A stretch of 64,000 bases of DNA from Robbsia sp. KACC 23696 (GTDB taxonomy: Bacteria > Pseudomonadota > Gammaproteobacteria > Burkholderiales > Burkholderiaceae). Each line of letters starts with the position of its first letter. Positions within the stretch are counted from its first letter, which is position 1. The notes below the pieces were generated by a model that was given only the letters and a program-made list of their open reading frames with translations, was not told the DNA's origin and ran no database searches. The translations under genes were made by a program, and so were the position numbers. The DNA lies in contig NZ_CP156626.1 of assembly GCF_039852015.1 (NCBI RefSeq), forward strand, positions 1,832,249-1,896,248. Reading direction: 5' to 3'. Shown piece after piece: positions 1-9,675 of this stretch.

Positions 1-2165
1 TGCATCTGCTGGCGCCGCTCGACGGCCTTGGCGATGCGCTGACAAAGGGCAAGCGCACGCGCCAGATCGGCGAGTCGCGGGTATTTTCGACGAAGCGCGC
101 GTGCGCGGTGTGCGGTACCAGTTATCCGGAACTCGACCCCCGCATGTTCTCGTACAACAGCAAGCATGGCTGGTGTGCGACCTGCGTCGGCACCGGCGTG
201 ACGTTGACGCGGGAGCAGCGGGCCGTCTATGACGACACGATCCTGGCAGAGGACCAACGCGGCCGAGAACAAGGCATTGCACAGGCACAGGCGGAGCCGG
301 ACGATGTCGTCGACGAGCCGTGCGAGAGTTGCGAAGGCACCCGGCTGAATCCGGTGGCCCGCGCCGTCGTCTTCGGTGGCGAACCCATCACCGAAGTGGG
401 CCGTTGGACCGTTGCGGACACGCGTGCCTGGATTGGCGCCTTGCAGTTGCGCGGGCGCGATGCCGATATCGGTCGCGATGTGATCAGCGAAATCGATAGC
501 CGTCTGCGCTTTCTCGAAGAAGTCGGGCTCGGTTACCTCAGTCTCGACCGCGCGGCGCCGACCTTGTCCGGTGGCGAGGCGCAACGTATTCGTCTGGCCG
601 CGCAATTGGGCAGCAATCTGCAGGGCGTCTGCTACGTTCTGGATGAACCGACGATCGGTCTGCATCCGCGCGACAACCAGATTCTGCTGAACGCGCTGAA
701 GCAACTGAACGAGAAGGGCAATACCCTGGTCGTCGTCGAGCACGACGAAGATACGATCCGTCGTGCCGACCATATCATCGATATCGGCCCGGGCGCGGGC
801 AAGCGCGGGGGAACCGTGGTCGCGCAGGGCACCGTGGAAGATCTGGCACGCGCGCCCGACTCCTTAACCGGCCAGTTCCTGGCGCATCCGATTCCGCATC
901 CGCTGCGGGAGCGTCGTGAGGTGGTGCCGGCAAAGGGCGAGATGCCGGCCGTGCCGGCGGATTGGCTGACGATCGAGGGCGCGTCGCTGCATAACCTACG
1001 CGATGTCAGTGTGTCCTTACCCTTATCGCGTCTGGTGGCGATCACCGGGGTCAGCGGTTCCGGGAAATCGACATTGGCGCGAGACGTGCTGATGACGAAT
1101 ATGCTCGATGTGATCGGTCGCTCGGTGCTGTCGTCGCCGGCCGAGCGCCGCGCGCGCAAGAAGGCGGAAGCCGAAGGCGCGAGCGGGGCGAAGGGCGTGG
1201 CACGAAAGGCGAAGGCTACGCCGGGCGGTGCCGGAACGGGCCGCGATGCCGCGCAAGCCGCGGCCTCCGATGCACGCGCCTTGGCTGCCACGCATGTTGC
1301 GCATACCTGGCACGGATGCCGAAATATCACCGGATGGGGCAATATCGATCGCGTGTTGGAGGTCGACCAGACCCCGATCGGCAAGACCCCCCGGTCTTGC
1401 CCGGCGACGTATATCGGCATGTGGGACACGATTCGCCGTCTGTTCGCCGATACCTTGGAAGCGCGTGCGCGGGGCTACACGCCCTCGCGGTTCTCGTTCA
1501 ATACCGGTGACGGCCGTTGCCCGGCCTGTGAGGGGCAGGGCGTGCGTACGATCGCCATGAGCTTCCTGCCCGATGTGAAAGTGCCGTGCGATGTCTGTCA
1601 TGGTCAGCGCTTCAATGCGGAAACCTTGACGGTGACGTGGCGCGGCAAACATATCGGCGAGGTGTTGACGATGGAGATCGACGAAGCGGTCGACTTCTTC
1701 GGCTCGATGCCGAGCATTGCCCATCCCTTGCAGTTGATGAAGGACGTCGGACTCGGTTATCTGACATTGGGCCAGCCGTCACCGACGCTATCGGGCGGCG
1801 AAGCGCAGCGGATCAAGCTCGTCACGGAACTGAGCAAGGTGCGCGACGATATCGGGCGCCGTGGGCAGAAGGCGCCCCACACGCTCTACGTGCTGGACGA
1901 GCCGACGGTGGGTCTGCATATGGCCGACGTCGCGCGGCTGATTCATGTGCTGCATCGGCTCGTCGATGGCGGACATAGCGTCGTCGTCATCGAGCACGAT
2001 CTCGATGTGATCGCCGAGAGCGACTGGATCGTCGATCTGGGTCCGGAAGGGGGAAGTCAAGGCGGGCAGATCGTCGCCTCGACGGACCCGGTGTCGCTGA
2101 CGCGGGAACGTCGCAGTCATACCGGTGCGGCATTGAAGCCGGTCTTGGCGCGCGGCGCCCGATAA
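1..2165 (+). CDS. uvrA: UvrA-family excinuclease ABC subunit A, 5'-truncated by window edge
   Basis: DNA-damage recognition ATPase of nucleotide excision repair; UvrA dimers load UvrB at lesions. Only the C-terminal ~720 residues are present: the frame is open to the window edge (codon phase begins at base 3), so the GTG at 108 is not the real start. Visible in order: a CxxC zinc module (CAVC...CATC, then CESC), first ABC signature LSGGEAQRIRLA, Walker B VLDEPTIGLHPRD, second Walker A GVSGSGKST, CPAC/CDVC zinc module, second signature LSGGEAQRIKL and VLDEPTVGLH. After the second Walker A lies an insertion of about 60 residues rich in Lys and Ala (about 1140-1310), and another short insertion precedes the last Walker B. 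These make it look like a divergent or long-form UvrA paralogue (UvrA2 type) rather than the housekeeping copy, but the missing N-terminus prevents a decision. Confidence 0.9.
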   Translation, partial: HLLAPLDGLGDALTKGKRTRQIGESRVFSTKRACAVCGTSYPELDPRMFSYNSKHGWCATCVGTGVTLTREQRAVYDDTILAEDQRGREQGIAQAQAEPDDVVDEPCESCEGTRLNPVARAVVFGGEPITEVGRWTVADTRAWIGALQLRGRDADIGRDVISEIDSRLRFLEEVGLGYLSLDRAAPTLSGGEAQRIRLAAQLGSNLQGVCYVLDEPTIGLHPRDNQILLNALKQLNEKGNTLVVVEHDEDTIRRADHIIDIGPGAGKRGGTVVAQGTVEDLARAPDSLTGQFLAHPIPHPLRERREVVPAKGEMPAVPADWLTIEGASLHNLRDVSVSLPLSRLVAITGVSGSGKSTLARDVLMTNMLDVIGRSVLSSPAERRARKKAEAEGASGAKGVARKAKATPGGAGTGRDAAQAAASDARALAATHVAHTWHGCRNITGWGNIDRVLEVDQTPIGKTPRSCPATYIGMWDTIRRLFADTLEARARGYTPSRFSFNTGDGRCPACEGQGVRTIAMSFLPDVKVPCDVCHGQRFNAETLTVTWRGKHIGEVLTMEIDEAVDFFGSMPSIAHPLQLMKDVGLGYLTLGQPSPTLSGGEAQRIKLVTELSKVRDDIGRRGQKAPHTLYVLDEPTVGLHMADVARLIHVLHRLVDGGHSVVVIEHDLDVIAESDWIVDLGPEGGSQGGQIVASTDPVSLTRERRSHTGAALKPVLARGAR

Positions 2166-2225
2166 GGCGAGGCGTGGTCATTTCGGCCACTGCGGCCGAG
2201 CCCCTGACCTCAGTCGTTCAGTGGG

Positions 2226-3269
2226 TCAGTCGTCGAACGCGATTTCCGTGTCGGCGAGCATGCCGCAGGCCATATGCTGCCCCGTCCCGCCGATGGCGAT
2301 CGCATTGATACCGAAGGTGACGCCGTCTACCCGGCTATCCATCCGATAGGTCGTCAGCGTATCGAGCGGCTCGTGGGGCCAGGCTTCGTCCGGGCGGCCG
2401 GTATGCTGATCGAATGTCGGAATCGGACAACGCGCGCAGGGTTTGACGAACTTGAGCGTGATGGTCGTATCGCCGGCACCGTTCGCGTCGGTCGGGTCCC
2501 ATCTCAGCGTCAATGCGCTGACGTAATCTTCTTCGAACGCCGCCAGATCGTCCAACACGATATTGGCGCGAAAACGGTCCATCGGTATCGGCGGAGCGCC
2601 TTTGGCCTGCAGCCGCGCATTCAGATCGTCGAGCGAGGCTTGGTTCGTCACCAGAAACGGGAAGCCGTCGGCGAATGTGAACGGTGCATCGACGCCATCG
2701 GTCCATTCGGCGCTGGCCAGACGCATTACCGCGGGATCGAAATGCACCACGCGGACGGCACAGCCGAGCAAGGTCGAGAACCAATGCGCCGCGGCGTCCC
2801 CCGCATCGCACGCGGAGAAGGTGTCACGCCAGACCGAGACCTCGCGCCGGACATCAGCCCCCGCCGATGGACCGACGTCTCCCAAATCAAGGTCGGACGC
2901 ACTGGGTGTTTTTTGCGTATCGCGTGTAAAAGGCAGCAGCAGCGGCGTCGCGCAGACAGCGCGGATCGCGTCGGCGCGTCCTCCGGCCGCTGGACCGCGC
3001 GCACTGCTTGCCTGCCGCGAGAGGACCGCTTCGTAGGCTGCCTTATCCCATTCCACCACGATGCCATCGGCGACGAATCGCGGCACGACCCAGGCCAATG
3101 CCGGATGCGTACGTTGCGAAATAAAGGTGCCAGCTTCCGTGCCCTCCGCATGGACAACCATCCATTCGCGATCGTGTGCAAGGCCGTAAGGCGTCAACAG
3201 GGCGCTGTCCACCGCAATGCCACGGCAGGATTTGATCGGATAAACATGCAGCGAAAGGAGGCGGGCCAT
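2226..3269 (-). CDS. MOSC domain-containing protein (YcbX-like)
   Basis: Predicted molybdenum-cofactor sulfurase C-terminal (MOSC) family protein of 347 residues, the class that includes E. coli YcbX, which takes part in molybdoenzyme-dependent reduction of N-hydroxylated compounds. The N-terminus LLSLHVYPIKSCRG is the typical MOSC N-terminal beta-barrel start, and the C-terminal half has the family's cysteine motif CARCPIPTFDQ and a FRANIVLD segment. The start at 3269 is chosen because homology begins immediately there; an in-frame ATG at 3431 would add 54 unrelated residues. There is no 2Fe-2S ferredoxin domain after the MOSC domain. It stands alone between uvrA (convergent) and a DUF4148 gene. 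Confidence 0.85.
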   Translation of the reverse strand: MARLLSLHVYPIKSCRGIAVDSALLTPYGLAHDREWMVVHAEGTEAGTFISQRTHPALAWVVPRFVADGIVVEWDKAAYEAVLSRQASSARGPAAGGRADAIRAVCATPLLLPFTRDTQKTPSASDLDLGDVGPSAGADVRREVSVWRDTFSACDAGDAAAHWFSTLLGCAVRVVHFDPAVMRLASAEWTDGVDAPFTFADGFPFLVTNQASLDDLNARLQAKGAPPIPMDRFRANIVLDDLAAFEEDYVSALTLRWDPTDANGAGDTTITLKFVKPCARCPIPTFDQHTGRPDEAWPHEPLDTLTTYRMDSRVDGVTFGINAIAIGGTGQHMACGMLADTEIAFDD

Positions 3270-3499
3270 CGGGTCTCTGTGGGGTCTGAGGTGCGGCATC
3301 GCGTGCCGTCGTTTGCCATAGTTTACCGCGCACCTCGACCGTTGCCGCATAAAAAAACGCAGGCGGTCCGGATAGACCTCCTGCGCTCGATCGGTGCGAT
3401 CAGGGAAAATCGCCGCTGCGCGCCGCGCCAAATCACTGCGCTGCTAGCGCGTCAGGCCATGGCGCGATTCTCTCTGCCGCGATTCCCGTTGCTACGATA

Positions 3500-3889
3500 T
3501 TACTGACCCGACGGCTGCGTCGGCAGACCTTGCGACTTACGCTCGGCGTTTTGCAGGTTCGACGGGTACTTCGGATCGTTCGAAGCCGGGTTGTAGCCGT
3601 TCTTTTCCAGCGTGTTCAATTCCGCATTCTTCGCCGTGCGGTGTGCCTTGCGAGCCGCCTTGTGCTGTGCGTGACGTTGCGCGCGCGTACCGCTGGCGTG
3701 CATTGCCGGAGCCGCATTGCCAGCGCTCGGCGACGTGTACGGCGTCGTATTCGTCGGCGTGTTCGAGCCTTGTGCGTCGGCGGCGTTAGCGATCGAGGCG
3801 GTCCCGAACATCGCAGCGACGCAGGCGAGGGCGCCCAGCGTGCGGAGCGTGGCGGACTTGGTGGCGTTACGGCGTTGCGATTGCGACAT
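3500..3889 (-). CDS. DUF4148-type small secreted protein
   Basis: A 129-residue exported protein. The signal peptide is clear: a basic start (SQSQRRNATKSATLR), hydrophobic core LGALACVAAMFGTA and a cleavage site near ANA-AD. The mature part is low-complexity, basic and His/Ala rich, and ends with the ELNTLEKNGYNPA...YPSNLQNAERK block that is the hallmark of DUF4148 proteins, a family abundant in Burkholderiales and of unknown function. It is a single-gene unit; the upstream region shows a stretch reading AAGGAGCC just before the start. The assignment to DUF4148 rests on that one motif. Confidence 0.75.
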   Translation of the reverse strand: MSQSQRRNATKSATLRTLGALACVAAMFGTASIANAADAQGSNTPTNTTPYTSPSAGNAAPAMHASGTRAQRHAQHKAARKAHRTAKNAELNTLEKNGYNPASNDPKYPSNLQNAERKSQGLPTQPSGQ

Positions 3890-4075
3890 GGTGAGGCTCC
3901 TTGTTCTTTATTGGATAGGGTCCGACTTGCTGTCAATCAGCAAACAGTGTGCCAGGAATTCCTTTCGCCTGCGCTTAAGCATGCTTACGGCAGGCGTTCG
4001 CGCAAACCGGGCGATCAGGATCGATGCTTTCGCAGGTCGCCGGCGTCCCCATTTTCGGGACGCCAGGCGAGCCGA

Positions 4076-5734
4076 TCAGATGCCGATCGGCGTTTCCGAA
4101 AGGCGCCGCTCCATTTCGGCTTCCATCTTCAAGCCGTCGAGGTTGCGCTTGACCAGCGCCATGGCGCGCGGCTCACCGTCCTTGAAGTAGGTCATCGACC
4201 AATCCTTATCCGCCAGGCTGCCTTGTTCGATGACGTGATCCCAGGCATCGATGTGACCGACGTACCCCAGGCTGACGTCGTATTGCATCGACCAGAAGAA
4301 AGGCACCTGACGGAACGGATGGGCGTCGCCGAGAATGGCCCGTGCGACCGCTTGCCCCTGCCGTTCCGCAAGCACCCAGTGTTCGATGCGGTGCGGTACA
4401 CCGTCCCAGGGATCCGGCCAGCGCGCGACGTCGCCGGCGGCATAGATGCCCGGAATATTGGTGCGCAGCTGGGCGTCGACCAGAATGCCGTCGTCGACGT
4501 GGATGCCGGTGGCTTCCGCGAGTGCCGTACGGGGCGCCACGCCGATGCCGACGAGCACCAAATCCGCATCGAGGTGGCTGCCGTCATCGAGGCCGACCCT
4601 GTCGTGCGAGATCGACGCCGCCGTGGTGCCGACATGGAAGCGGACCCCATGCGATTCATGCAGCTTACGTAGCTGTGCGCTGACGGATTCGCCGAGCAGC
4701 TTTTCCATCGGCAGCGGCGCGGGCGAGACGATATCCACTTCGAGCCCCCGCTTGCGCAGGCTCGCCGCCGCCTCGAGACCGATAAAGCTCGCCCCGACGA
4801 TCACCGCGCGCTTCGCGGTCTGACTGGCTTCCGCCAGCCGTCGTGCATCGTCCAGCGTACGCAGCGTGTGAACATGCGGCAGGTCCGCACCGGGCACCGT
4901 CAGCCGCTTTGGTTCGGCACCGGTCGCGAGCAGCAGCGCGTCGTAAGGCCAGGTGCGTCGATCCGACGATGTCACCGTCCGTGCAGTTGGATCGATGGCA
5001 CTGACGTTGACGCGCGTTTCGACGACGATACGCTGAGCGGCGAAGTCCTCGCGGGTGTGTAAAATCGCATCGTCCGCCTGCGAGGCGCCGTTCAGAACGG
5101 CTTTGGAACAGGCGGGGCGGTCATAGGGCAGGTCGGCATCGGCGCTGAGTAGCGTGATGCTGCCGCGATGACCCTCCGCACGCAGCATCGTGGCGGCCGC
5201 ATGGCCGGCGCCGCCGCCGCCAATGATGACGACGCGTTGATCGAACGGGCTCTTGCCCGATTCCTCGGTTGCCTCAGATGCTGGCGGCGCCGCCAGCGCA
5301 TCGGGCTGCAGGCCTGTTGCCGCTGCCGCGTCCATCGCGGCGTCGGCTGCGTGTGTTGCTTGCGCATGCAAGGTGATGGGCACCTGCGGAAGCTGGCGCT
5401 CGCCGGCGATAAAGCGCTCGCCGTCACGGGTGACGTGCCAACTCGGGATGTCGTCCAGCGCCGGCGCACCGACGGCGGCACCGTTGTTCACGCAGAAGCG
5501 CGCATGGTGGAAAGGGCAATGCACCTCGTTGCCCTCGACCAGCCCTTTTTCCAGCGGCAAACCGTAGTGGCTGCATTTCGCGCCAATGAAGTGAATCGCG
5601 TCGCCGCGGCGCACTGCCAGCGCTGCCGTCCCGTCGATATGGCCGGGCAACATCTGGCCGTCGTCCAGGGCCGAGAGTCGAATGCCGTTCTTGAAATCCG
5701 GTCCTTGATCCTGTTGATCCTTTTGCTCGCTCAT
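4076..5734 (-). CDS. Rieske [2Fe-2S] / FAD-dependent NAD(P)H oxidoreductase fusion
   Basis: A 552-residue redox protein resembling apoptosis-inducing-factor-like (AIFL) reductases. Residues ~15-110 form a Rieske domain with the ligand pairs C54-x-H56 and C73-x2-H76 (CSH and CPFH). A linker of about 50 Ala-rich residues leads to a class-I pyridine-nucleotide-disulfide reductase: FAD-binding IIGGGGAGHAAA near 170, DLPYDRPACSK, NAD-binding AVIVGASFIGLEAA near 310, and the second FAD motif GIYAAGDVARW near 430, followed by the reductase C-terminal domain. It probably passes electrons from NAD(P)H to an unknown acceptor in the cytoplasm. No oxygenase component is adjacent, so it is not obviously part of a ring-hydroxylating system. 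Confidence 0.85.
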   Translation of the reverse strand: MSEQKDQQDQGPDFKNGIRLSALDDGQMLPGHIDGTAALAVRRGDAIHFIGAKCSHYGLPLEKGLVEGNEVHCPFHHARFCVNNGAAVGAPALDDIPSWHVTRDGERFIAGERQLPQVPITLHAQATHAADAAMDAAAATGLQPDALAAPPASEATEESGKSPFDQRVVIIGGGGAGHAAATMLRAEGHRGSITLLSADADLPYDRPACSKAVLNGASQADDAILHTREDFAAQRIVVETRVNVSAIDPTARTVTSSDRRTWPYDALLLATGAEPKRLTVPGADLPHVHTLRTLDDARRLAEASQTAKRAVIVGASFIGLEAAASLRKRGLEVDIVSPAPLPMEKLLGESVSAQLRKLHESHGVRFHVGTTAASISHDRVGLDDGSHLDADLVLVGIGVAPRTALAEATGIHVDDGILVDAQLRTNIPGIYAAGDVARWPDPWDGVPHRIEHWVLAERQGQAVARAILGDAHPFRQVPFFWSMQYDVSLGYVGHIDAWDHVIEQGSLADKDWSMTYFKDGEPRAMALVKRNLDGLKMEAEMERRLSETPIGI

Positions 5735-6159
5735 TGTCTATTCCTCGTCGATCGCTGTTGTCGTCTGTGGGGAGTGCGATGCGCGCCGCGCCATGTCAAA
5801 CGGTCGTGCGGCAGGTATTCCTTACCGGTTTGACCGTGAATGGCGTCGGATTGTGCGTGCTCAACGTTTCGCAATGGTTGTGCCCGAGACGTCCGGCGGC
5901 CGCTTCTCGAACGGCCGCGTCGCACAGGCATCTCTTCAGCACATCGAAGCACCGGCGAATCAATGGCGGGGAAGACGCCGGCGATTTTTCCCTGATAAAT
6001 CAAGGTGAGGGGATGTTAAGTCCGCGCGTCGGAGGCAGCCGAGACGGCGGCGATACGCGCGATTCGTCGCGTGTGCGAAAGAATTTTCGGGGCGGTGACA
6101 TCAAGACGGCACGCTAATTGCTCATGCCTAGTCAAACGTCAACAAGAGGAGAAGTAAAG
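5735..6159. other. Intergenic region between divergent genes
   Basis: About 425 bases separate the Rieske/FAD reductase (minus strand) from the DUF1328 gene (plus strand) and should hold both promoters. Open frames crossing it have Arg/Ser-rich translations without family likeness, so I call no gene here. A good ribosome-binding site (AAGAGGAGAA, about 6147-6156) lies just before the DUF1328 start at 6160. Confidence 0.5.
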
Positions 6160-6321
6160 ATGCTTCGTTATGCCGTCATTTTCTTTATCATCGCCATCAT
6201 TGCGGCTGTGTTCGGTTTCGGCGGTATCGCCGCAGGGGCCGCTTCGATCGCGAAGATCCTGTTCTACATCTTCGTCGTCGTGTTCCTGGTGACGTTGGTG
6301 ATGGGTCTCTTCAACCGATAG
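6160..6321 (+). CDS. DUF1328 family small membrane protein
   Basis: A 53-residue, almost wholly hydrophobic protein of the DUF1328 (YtjA) family, predicted to lie in the inner membrane; its function is unknown. Two transmembrane segments are visible, about residues 4-22 ([20 protein letters not shown]) and 29-50. The family pattern [20 protein letters not shown]...[14 protein letters not shown]...GL is complete. The start at 6160 is preceded by AAGAGGAGAA, and is preferred to the ATG at 6124, which would prepend a hydrophilic stretch. The gene is monocistronic, ending just before a bidirectional terminator. Confidence 0.9.
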   Translation: MLRYAVIFFIIAIIAAVFGFGGIAAGAASIAKILFYIFVVVFLVTLVMGLFNR

Positions 6322-6401
6322 AGCACCCACGACGCACCCTGGCCGGAGACACGGCGGCGCCCGCACCGCGGGCGGACCAATAACACACGATAAGAACGCC
6401 G

Positions 6402-6450
6402 AAAAAAAGCGGCGGCCAACAGGAAAGTCCTGATGGCCGCCGCTTTTTTT
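6402..6450. terminator. Bidirectional rho-independent terminator
   Basis: AAAAAAAGCGGCGGCCA at 6402-6418 pairs with TGGCCGCCGCTTTTTTT at 6434-6450 across a 15-base loop. The A-tract on one side and T-tract on the other allow it to stop transcription from both the DUF1328 gene (plus) and the prlC gene (minus), which converge here. Confidence 0.92.
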
Positions 6451-6458
6451 ACATCCGA

Positions 6459-8651
6459 TCAGGCGTGTTGCGTCTCGGGAAGTGCCACGTCCATGCCGTG
6501 ATGGCGAAGGAGGGCATCGATCGACGGTTCGCGACCGCGGAAAGCCTTGAACGAACTCATGGCCGCGCGGCTGCCGCCGACCGACAGGATTTCTTCCAAG
6601 TAGCGCCGACCGGTCACCGGGTCGACCACCGAGCCGGTGGCGCTCGCGGCTTCCTCAAACGCCGAGTAGGCATCGGCGGACAACACCTCCGCCCATTTAT
6701 AGCTGTAGTAACCGGCCGCATAGCCGCCGGCAAAAACGTGGCTGAAGCTGTTCGGCCAGCGTGATACCGGCGATTGCTCGACGACGTGATAGTGAGCGTT
6801 GATCTGGCGCGCCAAGTCGTTCACGGTTTCGCTGCCCGCCGGATCGAAGTCGGTGTGGATGCGCATGTCGAACATCGAGAACACGACTTGCCGCAGCGTG
6901 CCGAGTCCGCTCTGGAAATTCTTCGCGGCGATCATCTTGTCGAACAGCGTGCGCGGCAAGTGCTCGCCACTGTCCACGTGCGCGCTCAGCGTCTGCAGGA
7001 CATCCCATTCCCAGCAGAAGTTTTCCATAAACTGCGACGGCAACTCGACGGCATCCCATTCGACGCCATTGATGCCGGACACCGCAGGTTCCTCGATCTG
7101 CGTCAGCATGTGATGCAGACCATGGCCACATTCGTGGAACAAGGTGACGACATCGTCGTGCGTCAGCAGCGCCGGCTTGTCGCCCACCGGTGGCGAAAAG
7201 TTGCAGACCAGATAAGCGACCGGCGTCTGCGTGGTCCCATCGGCGCGGCGCTTGCGCGAGCGGGCGTCGTCCATCCAGGCACCGCCGCGCTTGCCTTCAC
7301 GGGCATACAGGTCGAGATAGAACTGCGCGACCAGGCGCGGCGCGCCTTCGTCCAGCGTCTCCACACGGAAGAAACGGACATCGGAGTGCCATACCGGCGC
7401 CTCATCCGGGCGGATGCGCACGCTGAACAGCTTTTCGATCAGACCGAACAGGCCGGTCAGAACGGTGTTCTCCGGGAAGTATTGCTTGACCTCGTTTTCG
7501 GAGAAAGCGTATTGCTGCTGACGCAGTTTTTCCGAAACATAGGTGGCATCCCACGGGGCCAGATCGTCGATGCCGACGTGTTCACGCGCGAACGTCTGCA
7601 GCGCCGACCAATCGGCCTGCGCATACGGACGCGCACGCTTGGCGATATCGTCGAGGAAGGCGATGACTTGCGTCGGCGTGTCCGCCATCTTCGGCGTCAG
7701 CGAGACTTCGGCGAAGTTCGCCAGGCCGAGCATATGCGCTTCCTCGGCCCGCAAGGCCAACTGCTCGCGCATATTGTCGGTGTTGTCCCATTCGTCCTTG
7801 CCCTGCCCGAATTCCGGGCCCAGATCCGACGCACGCGTCACATAGGCGCGATACAAGGTTTCGCGCAAGGCGCGATTGTCGGCGTACTGGATGACCGGGA
7901 AGTACGACGGGAAGTGCAGCGTGAATTTCCACGCGTCTGCACCGTTGGACAGCTTCTCCGCGTCGGGATCGCGCGCCGCCGCTTGCCGGGCCGCATCGAT
8001 GGCGTCCTGCGGCAGGCCCGCGAGTTCGGCGGCGTCATGCACCCAGTGCGCAAACGTGTTGGTCGCGTCGAGGACGTGATCGGAGAACTGCTTGGAGAGG
8101 CTGGCTTGGCGTTCCTGCAGCGCGGCAAAGCGGGGCTTCCGGTCTTCGGGCAGTTCAGCGCCGGAGAGACGGAAATCGCGCAGCGAGTCGTCCAGCACCT
8201 TGCGACGGATCGGCGTCAGGCTTGCGCCCTCGGCGGCGTCGATGGCCTTGTACTTTTCAAACAAGGCCAGATTCTGTCCGACGCTCGCATAGAACTCCGT
8301 GATGCGCGGCAGGTTTTCCGCGTGGGCGGCCCGCAATGCCGGGGTATCGGCGACGGAGCTCAGATGCCCGACGACGCTCCAGGCGCGACCGAGGGGCTCG
8401 GTACCGGCTTGCAAGCTGTCGATGACATTGGCCCAGGTCGCGGCCGTTTCCGGCGCGATCGCCTGGTCCACCGCGATACGGGCTTGCTCCAGCAATACGT
8501 CGATCGCCGGGCTGACATGCTCCGGGCGGATATCGGCGAAGCGGGGGAGGCCGGCGGTGCGGCCCAGTTCGATCAGCGGGTTTTGCTGGCCCGAGTCGGG
8601 CTGTGCCGCGTCGGCGGAAGCCGTCGGCGTGGTCGAGGGGGTAGAGGCCAT
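6459..8651 (-). CDS. prlC: Oligopeptidase A (M3 family zinc metallopeptidase)
   Basis: Cytoplasmic M3 peptidase of 730 residues, close to the family's ~680-700, that degrades short peptides including cleaved signal peptides. The zinc-binding HECGH motif sits near residue 507 (FHECGHGLHHM), with the downstream glutamate in the segment after it (NGVEWDAVELPSQFMENFCWE), and the YYSYKWAEVLSADAY block typical of OpdA/PrlC follows. The start at 8651 has a strong ribosome-binding site (AAAGGAGAAGG). It lies 77 bases downstream of folD on the same strand, so the two are probably co-transcribed. A Ser/Thr/Ala-rich N-terminal extension of about 25 residues precedes the conserved part. Confidence 0.95.
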   Translation of the reverse strand: MASTPSTTPTASADAAQPDSGQQNPLIELGRTAGLPRFADIRPEHVSPAIDVLLEQARIAVDQAIAPETAATWANVIDSLQAGTEPLGRAWSVVGHLSSVADTPALRAAHAENLPRITEFYASVGQNLALFEKYKAIDAAEGASLTPIRRKVLDDSLRDFRLSGAELPEDRKPRFAALQERQASLSKQFSDHVLDATNTFAHWVHDAAELAGLPQDAIDAARQAAARDPDAEKLSNGADAWKFTLHFPSYFPVIQYADNRALRETLYRAYVTRASDLGPEFGQGKDEWDNTDNMREQLALRAEEAHMLGLANFAEVSLTPKMADTPTQVIAFLDDIAKRARPYAQADWSALQTFAREHVGIDDLAPWDATYVSEKLRQQQYAFSENEVKQYFPENTVLTGLFGLIEKLFSVRIRPDEAPVWHSDVRFFRVETLDEGAPRLVAQFYLDLYAREGKRGGAWMDDARSRKRRADGTTQTPVAYLVCNFSPPVGDKPALLTHDDVVTLFHECGHGLHHMLTQIEEPAVSGINGVEWDAVELPSQFMENFCWEWDVLQTLSAHVDSGEHLPRTLFDKMIAAKNFQSGLGTLRQVVFSMFDMRIHTDFDPAGSETVNDLARQINAHYHVVEQSPVSRWPNSFSHVFAGGYAAGYYSYKWAEVLSADAYSAFEEAASATGSVVDPVTGRRYLEEILSVGGSRAAMSSFKAFRGREPSIDALLRHHGMDVALPETQHA

Positions 8652-8728
8652 TTCCTTCTCCTTTCAGCGGTACCGCTGTGTGTCCGCGCGCATCGTCTGC
8701 CGCGAACGGTGATCGGCTGACCGGTGCG

Positions 8729-9586
8729 TCAGAACGTGCCGTGCGTGCGTTCCGCCGCTTCGATCGTATTCACCAGCAACATCGTGATCGTCATCGGACC
8801 GACGCCACCGGGCACCGGCGTGATGTGGCCCGCGATCGGGCTGAGCCCGGCGAAATCCACGTCGCCGCACAATTTGCCGGCGTCGTCGCGGTTCATGCCC
8901 ACATCGATGACGGTCGCGCCCGGCTTGATCATATCGGCCGTCAGTACGTTGCGGCGGCCGGTCGCGGCCACGATGATATCGGCGCGCTTCGTGTGCGCGG
9001 CGAGATCGCGAGTCTTGCTATGACAGATGGTGACGGTTGCGCCGGCTTCAAGGAGCATCATCGCCATTGGCTTGCCGACGATGTTCGAGCGGCCGATGAC
9101 GACCGCTTCCGCGCCCGCCAGCGGGATGCCGTAGGCCTCGAACATTTTCATGACGCCGTAAGGCGTGCAGGGGCGGAACAGCGGCATGCCGGTCATCAGC
9201 GCGCCGGCATTGGCGACGTGGAAACCGTCGACATCCTTCTCGGGGGCGATCGCCTCGATGACCTTATGGCTGTCGATATGGGCAGGCAGCGGCAACTGGA
9301 CAAGGATGCCGTCGATGGCGGGATCCTGATTCAGTTCGTCGATCAGAGCCAGCAGCGCGGTTTCCGAGAGGTCGGCCGGCTGCGTGATCTTGCGAGAATA
9401 GACGCCATACTCCTCGCAGGCCTTGACCTTGTTACGGACATAGACCTGGCTGGCCGGGTTTTCTCCCACCAGGACGACTGCGAGGCCCGGCTGGTGCCCA
9501 GCGGCGGTCAGGGTGGCGGCGCGCTTGGCGACATCGCCGCGGAGTTGCTTGGACAGGGCGTTGCCGTCGATCAGGGTGGCGGTCAT
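8729..9586 (-). CDS. folD: Bifunctional methylenetetrahydrofolate dehydrogenase / cyclohydrolase
   Basis: FolD interconverts 5,10-methylene-, 5,10-methenyl- and 10-formyl-tetrahydrofolate in one-carbon metabolism. The 285-residue length matches the family. Visible are the catalytic region [14 protein letters not shown] (Tyr and Lys of the YxxxK active site), the folate-binding [18 protein letters not shown], the NADP-binding [15 protein letters not shown], and the C-terminal [26 protein letters not shown]. It lies downstream of the two-component regulator genes but is separated from them by a long perfect hairpin, and is followed by prlC. Confidence 0.97.
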   Translation of the reverse strand: MTATLIDGNALSKQLRGDVAKRAATLTAAGHQPGLAVVLVGENPASQVYVRNKVKACEEYGVYSRKITQPADLSETALLALIDELNQDPAIDGILVQLPLPAHIDSHKVIEAIAPEKDVDGFHVANAGALMTGMPLFRPCTPYGVMKMFEAYGIPLAGAEAVVIGRSNIVGKPMAMMLLEAGATVTICHSKTRDLAAHTKRADIIVAATGRRNVLTADMIKPGATVIDVGMNRDDAGKLCGDVDFAGLSPIAGHITPVPGGVGPMTITMLLVNTIEAAERTHGTF

Positions 9587-9633
9587 GGGTCGTTACGGTC
9601 AGTCGAATAAAAGGCACGGCGCGGACGGCCCAA

Positions 9634-9675
9634 AGCGGATGAAGCCGCGCTGTTGCCAGCGCGGCTTCATCCGCT
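9634..9675. repeat. Perfect 19-bp inverted repeat (strong hairpin), probable terminator
   Basis: The arm at 9634-9652 (AGCGGATGAAGCCGCGCTG) is the exact reverse complement of 9657-9675 around a 4-base loop. It lies between the response regulator gene and folD, both on the minus strand. Only a short TTT follows on the minus strand, so it is an unusual terminator; mRNA stabilising or processing roles are also possible. Confidence 0.75.

Noticed and set aside
6774-8720. A 648-codon plus-strand frame opposite the oligopeptidase A gene
   Set aside because: Mirror of prlC, with Arg/Gly/Val-rich low-complexity translation and no ribosome-binding site; the minus-strand M3 peptidase explains the region.
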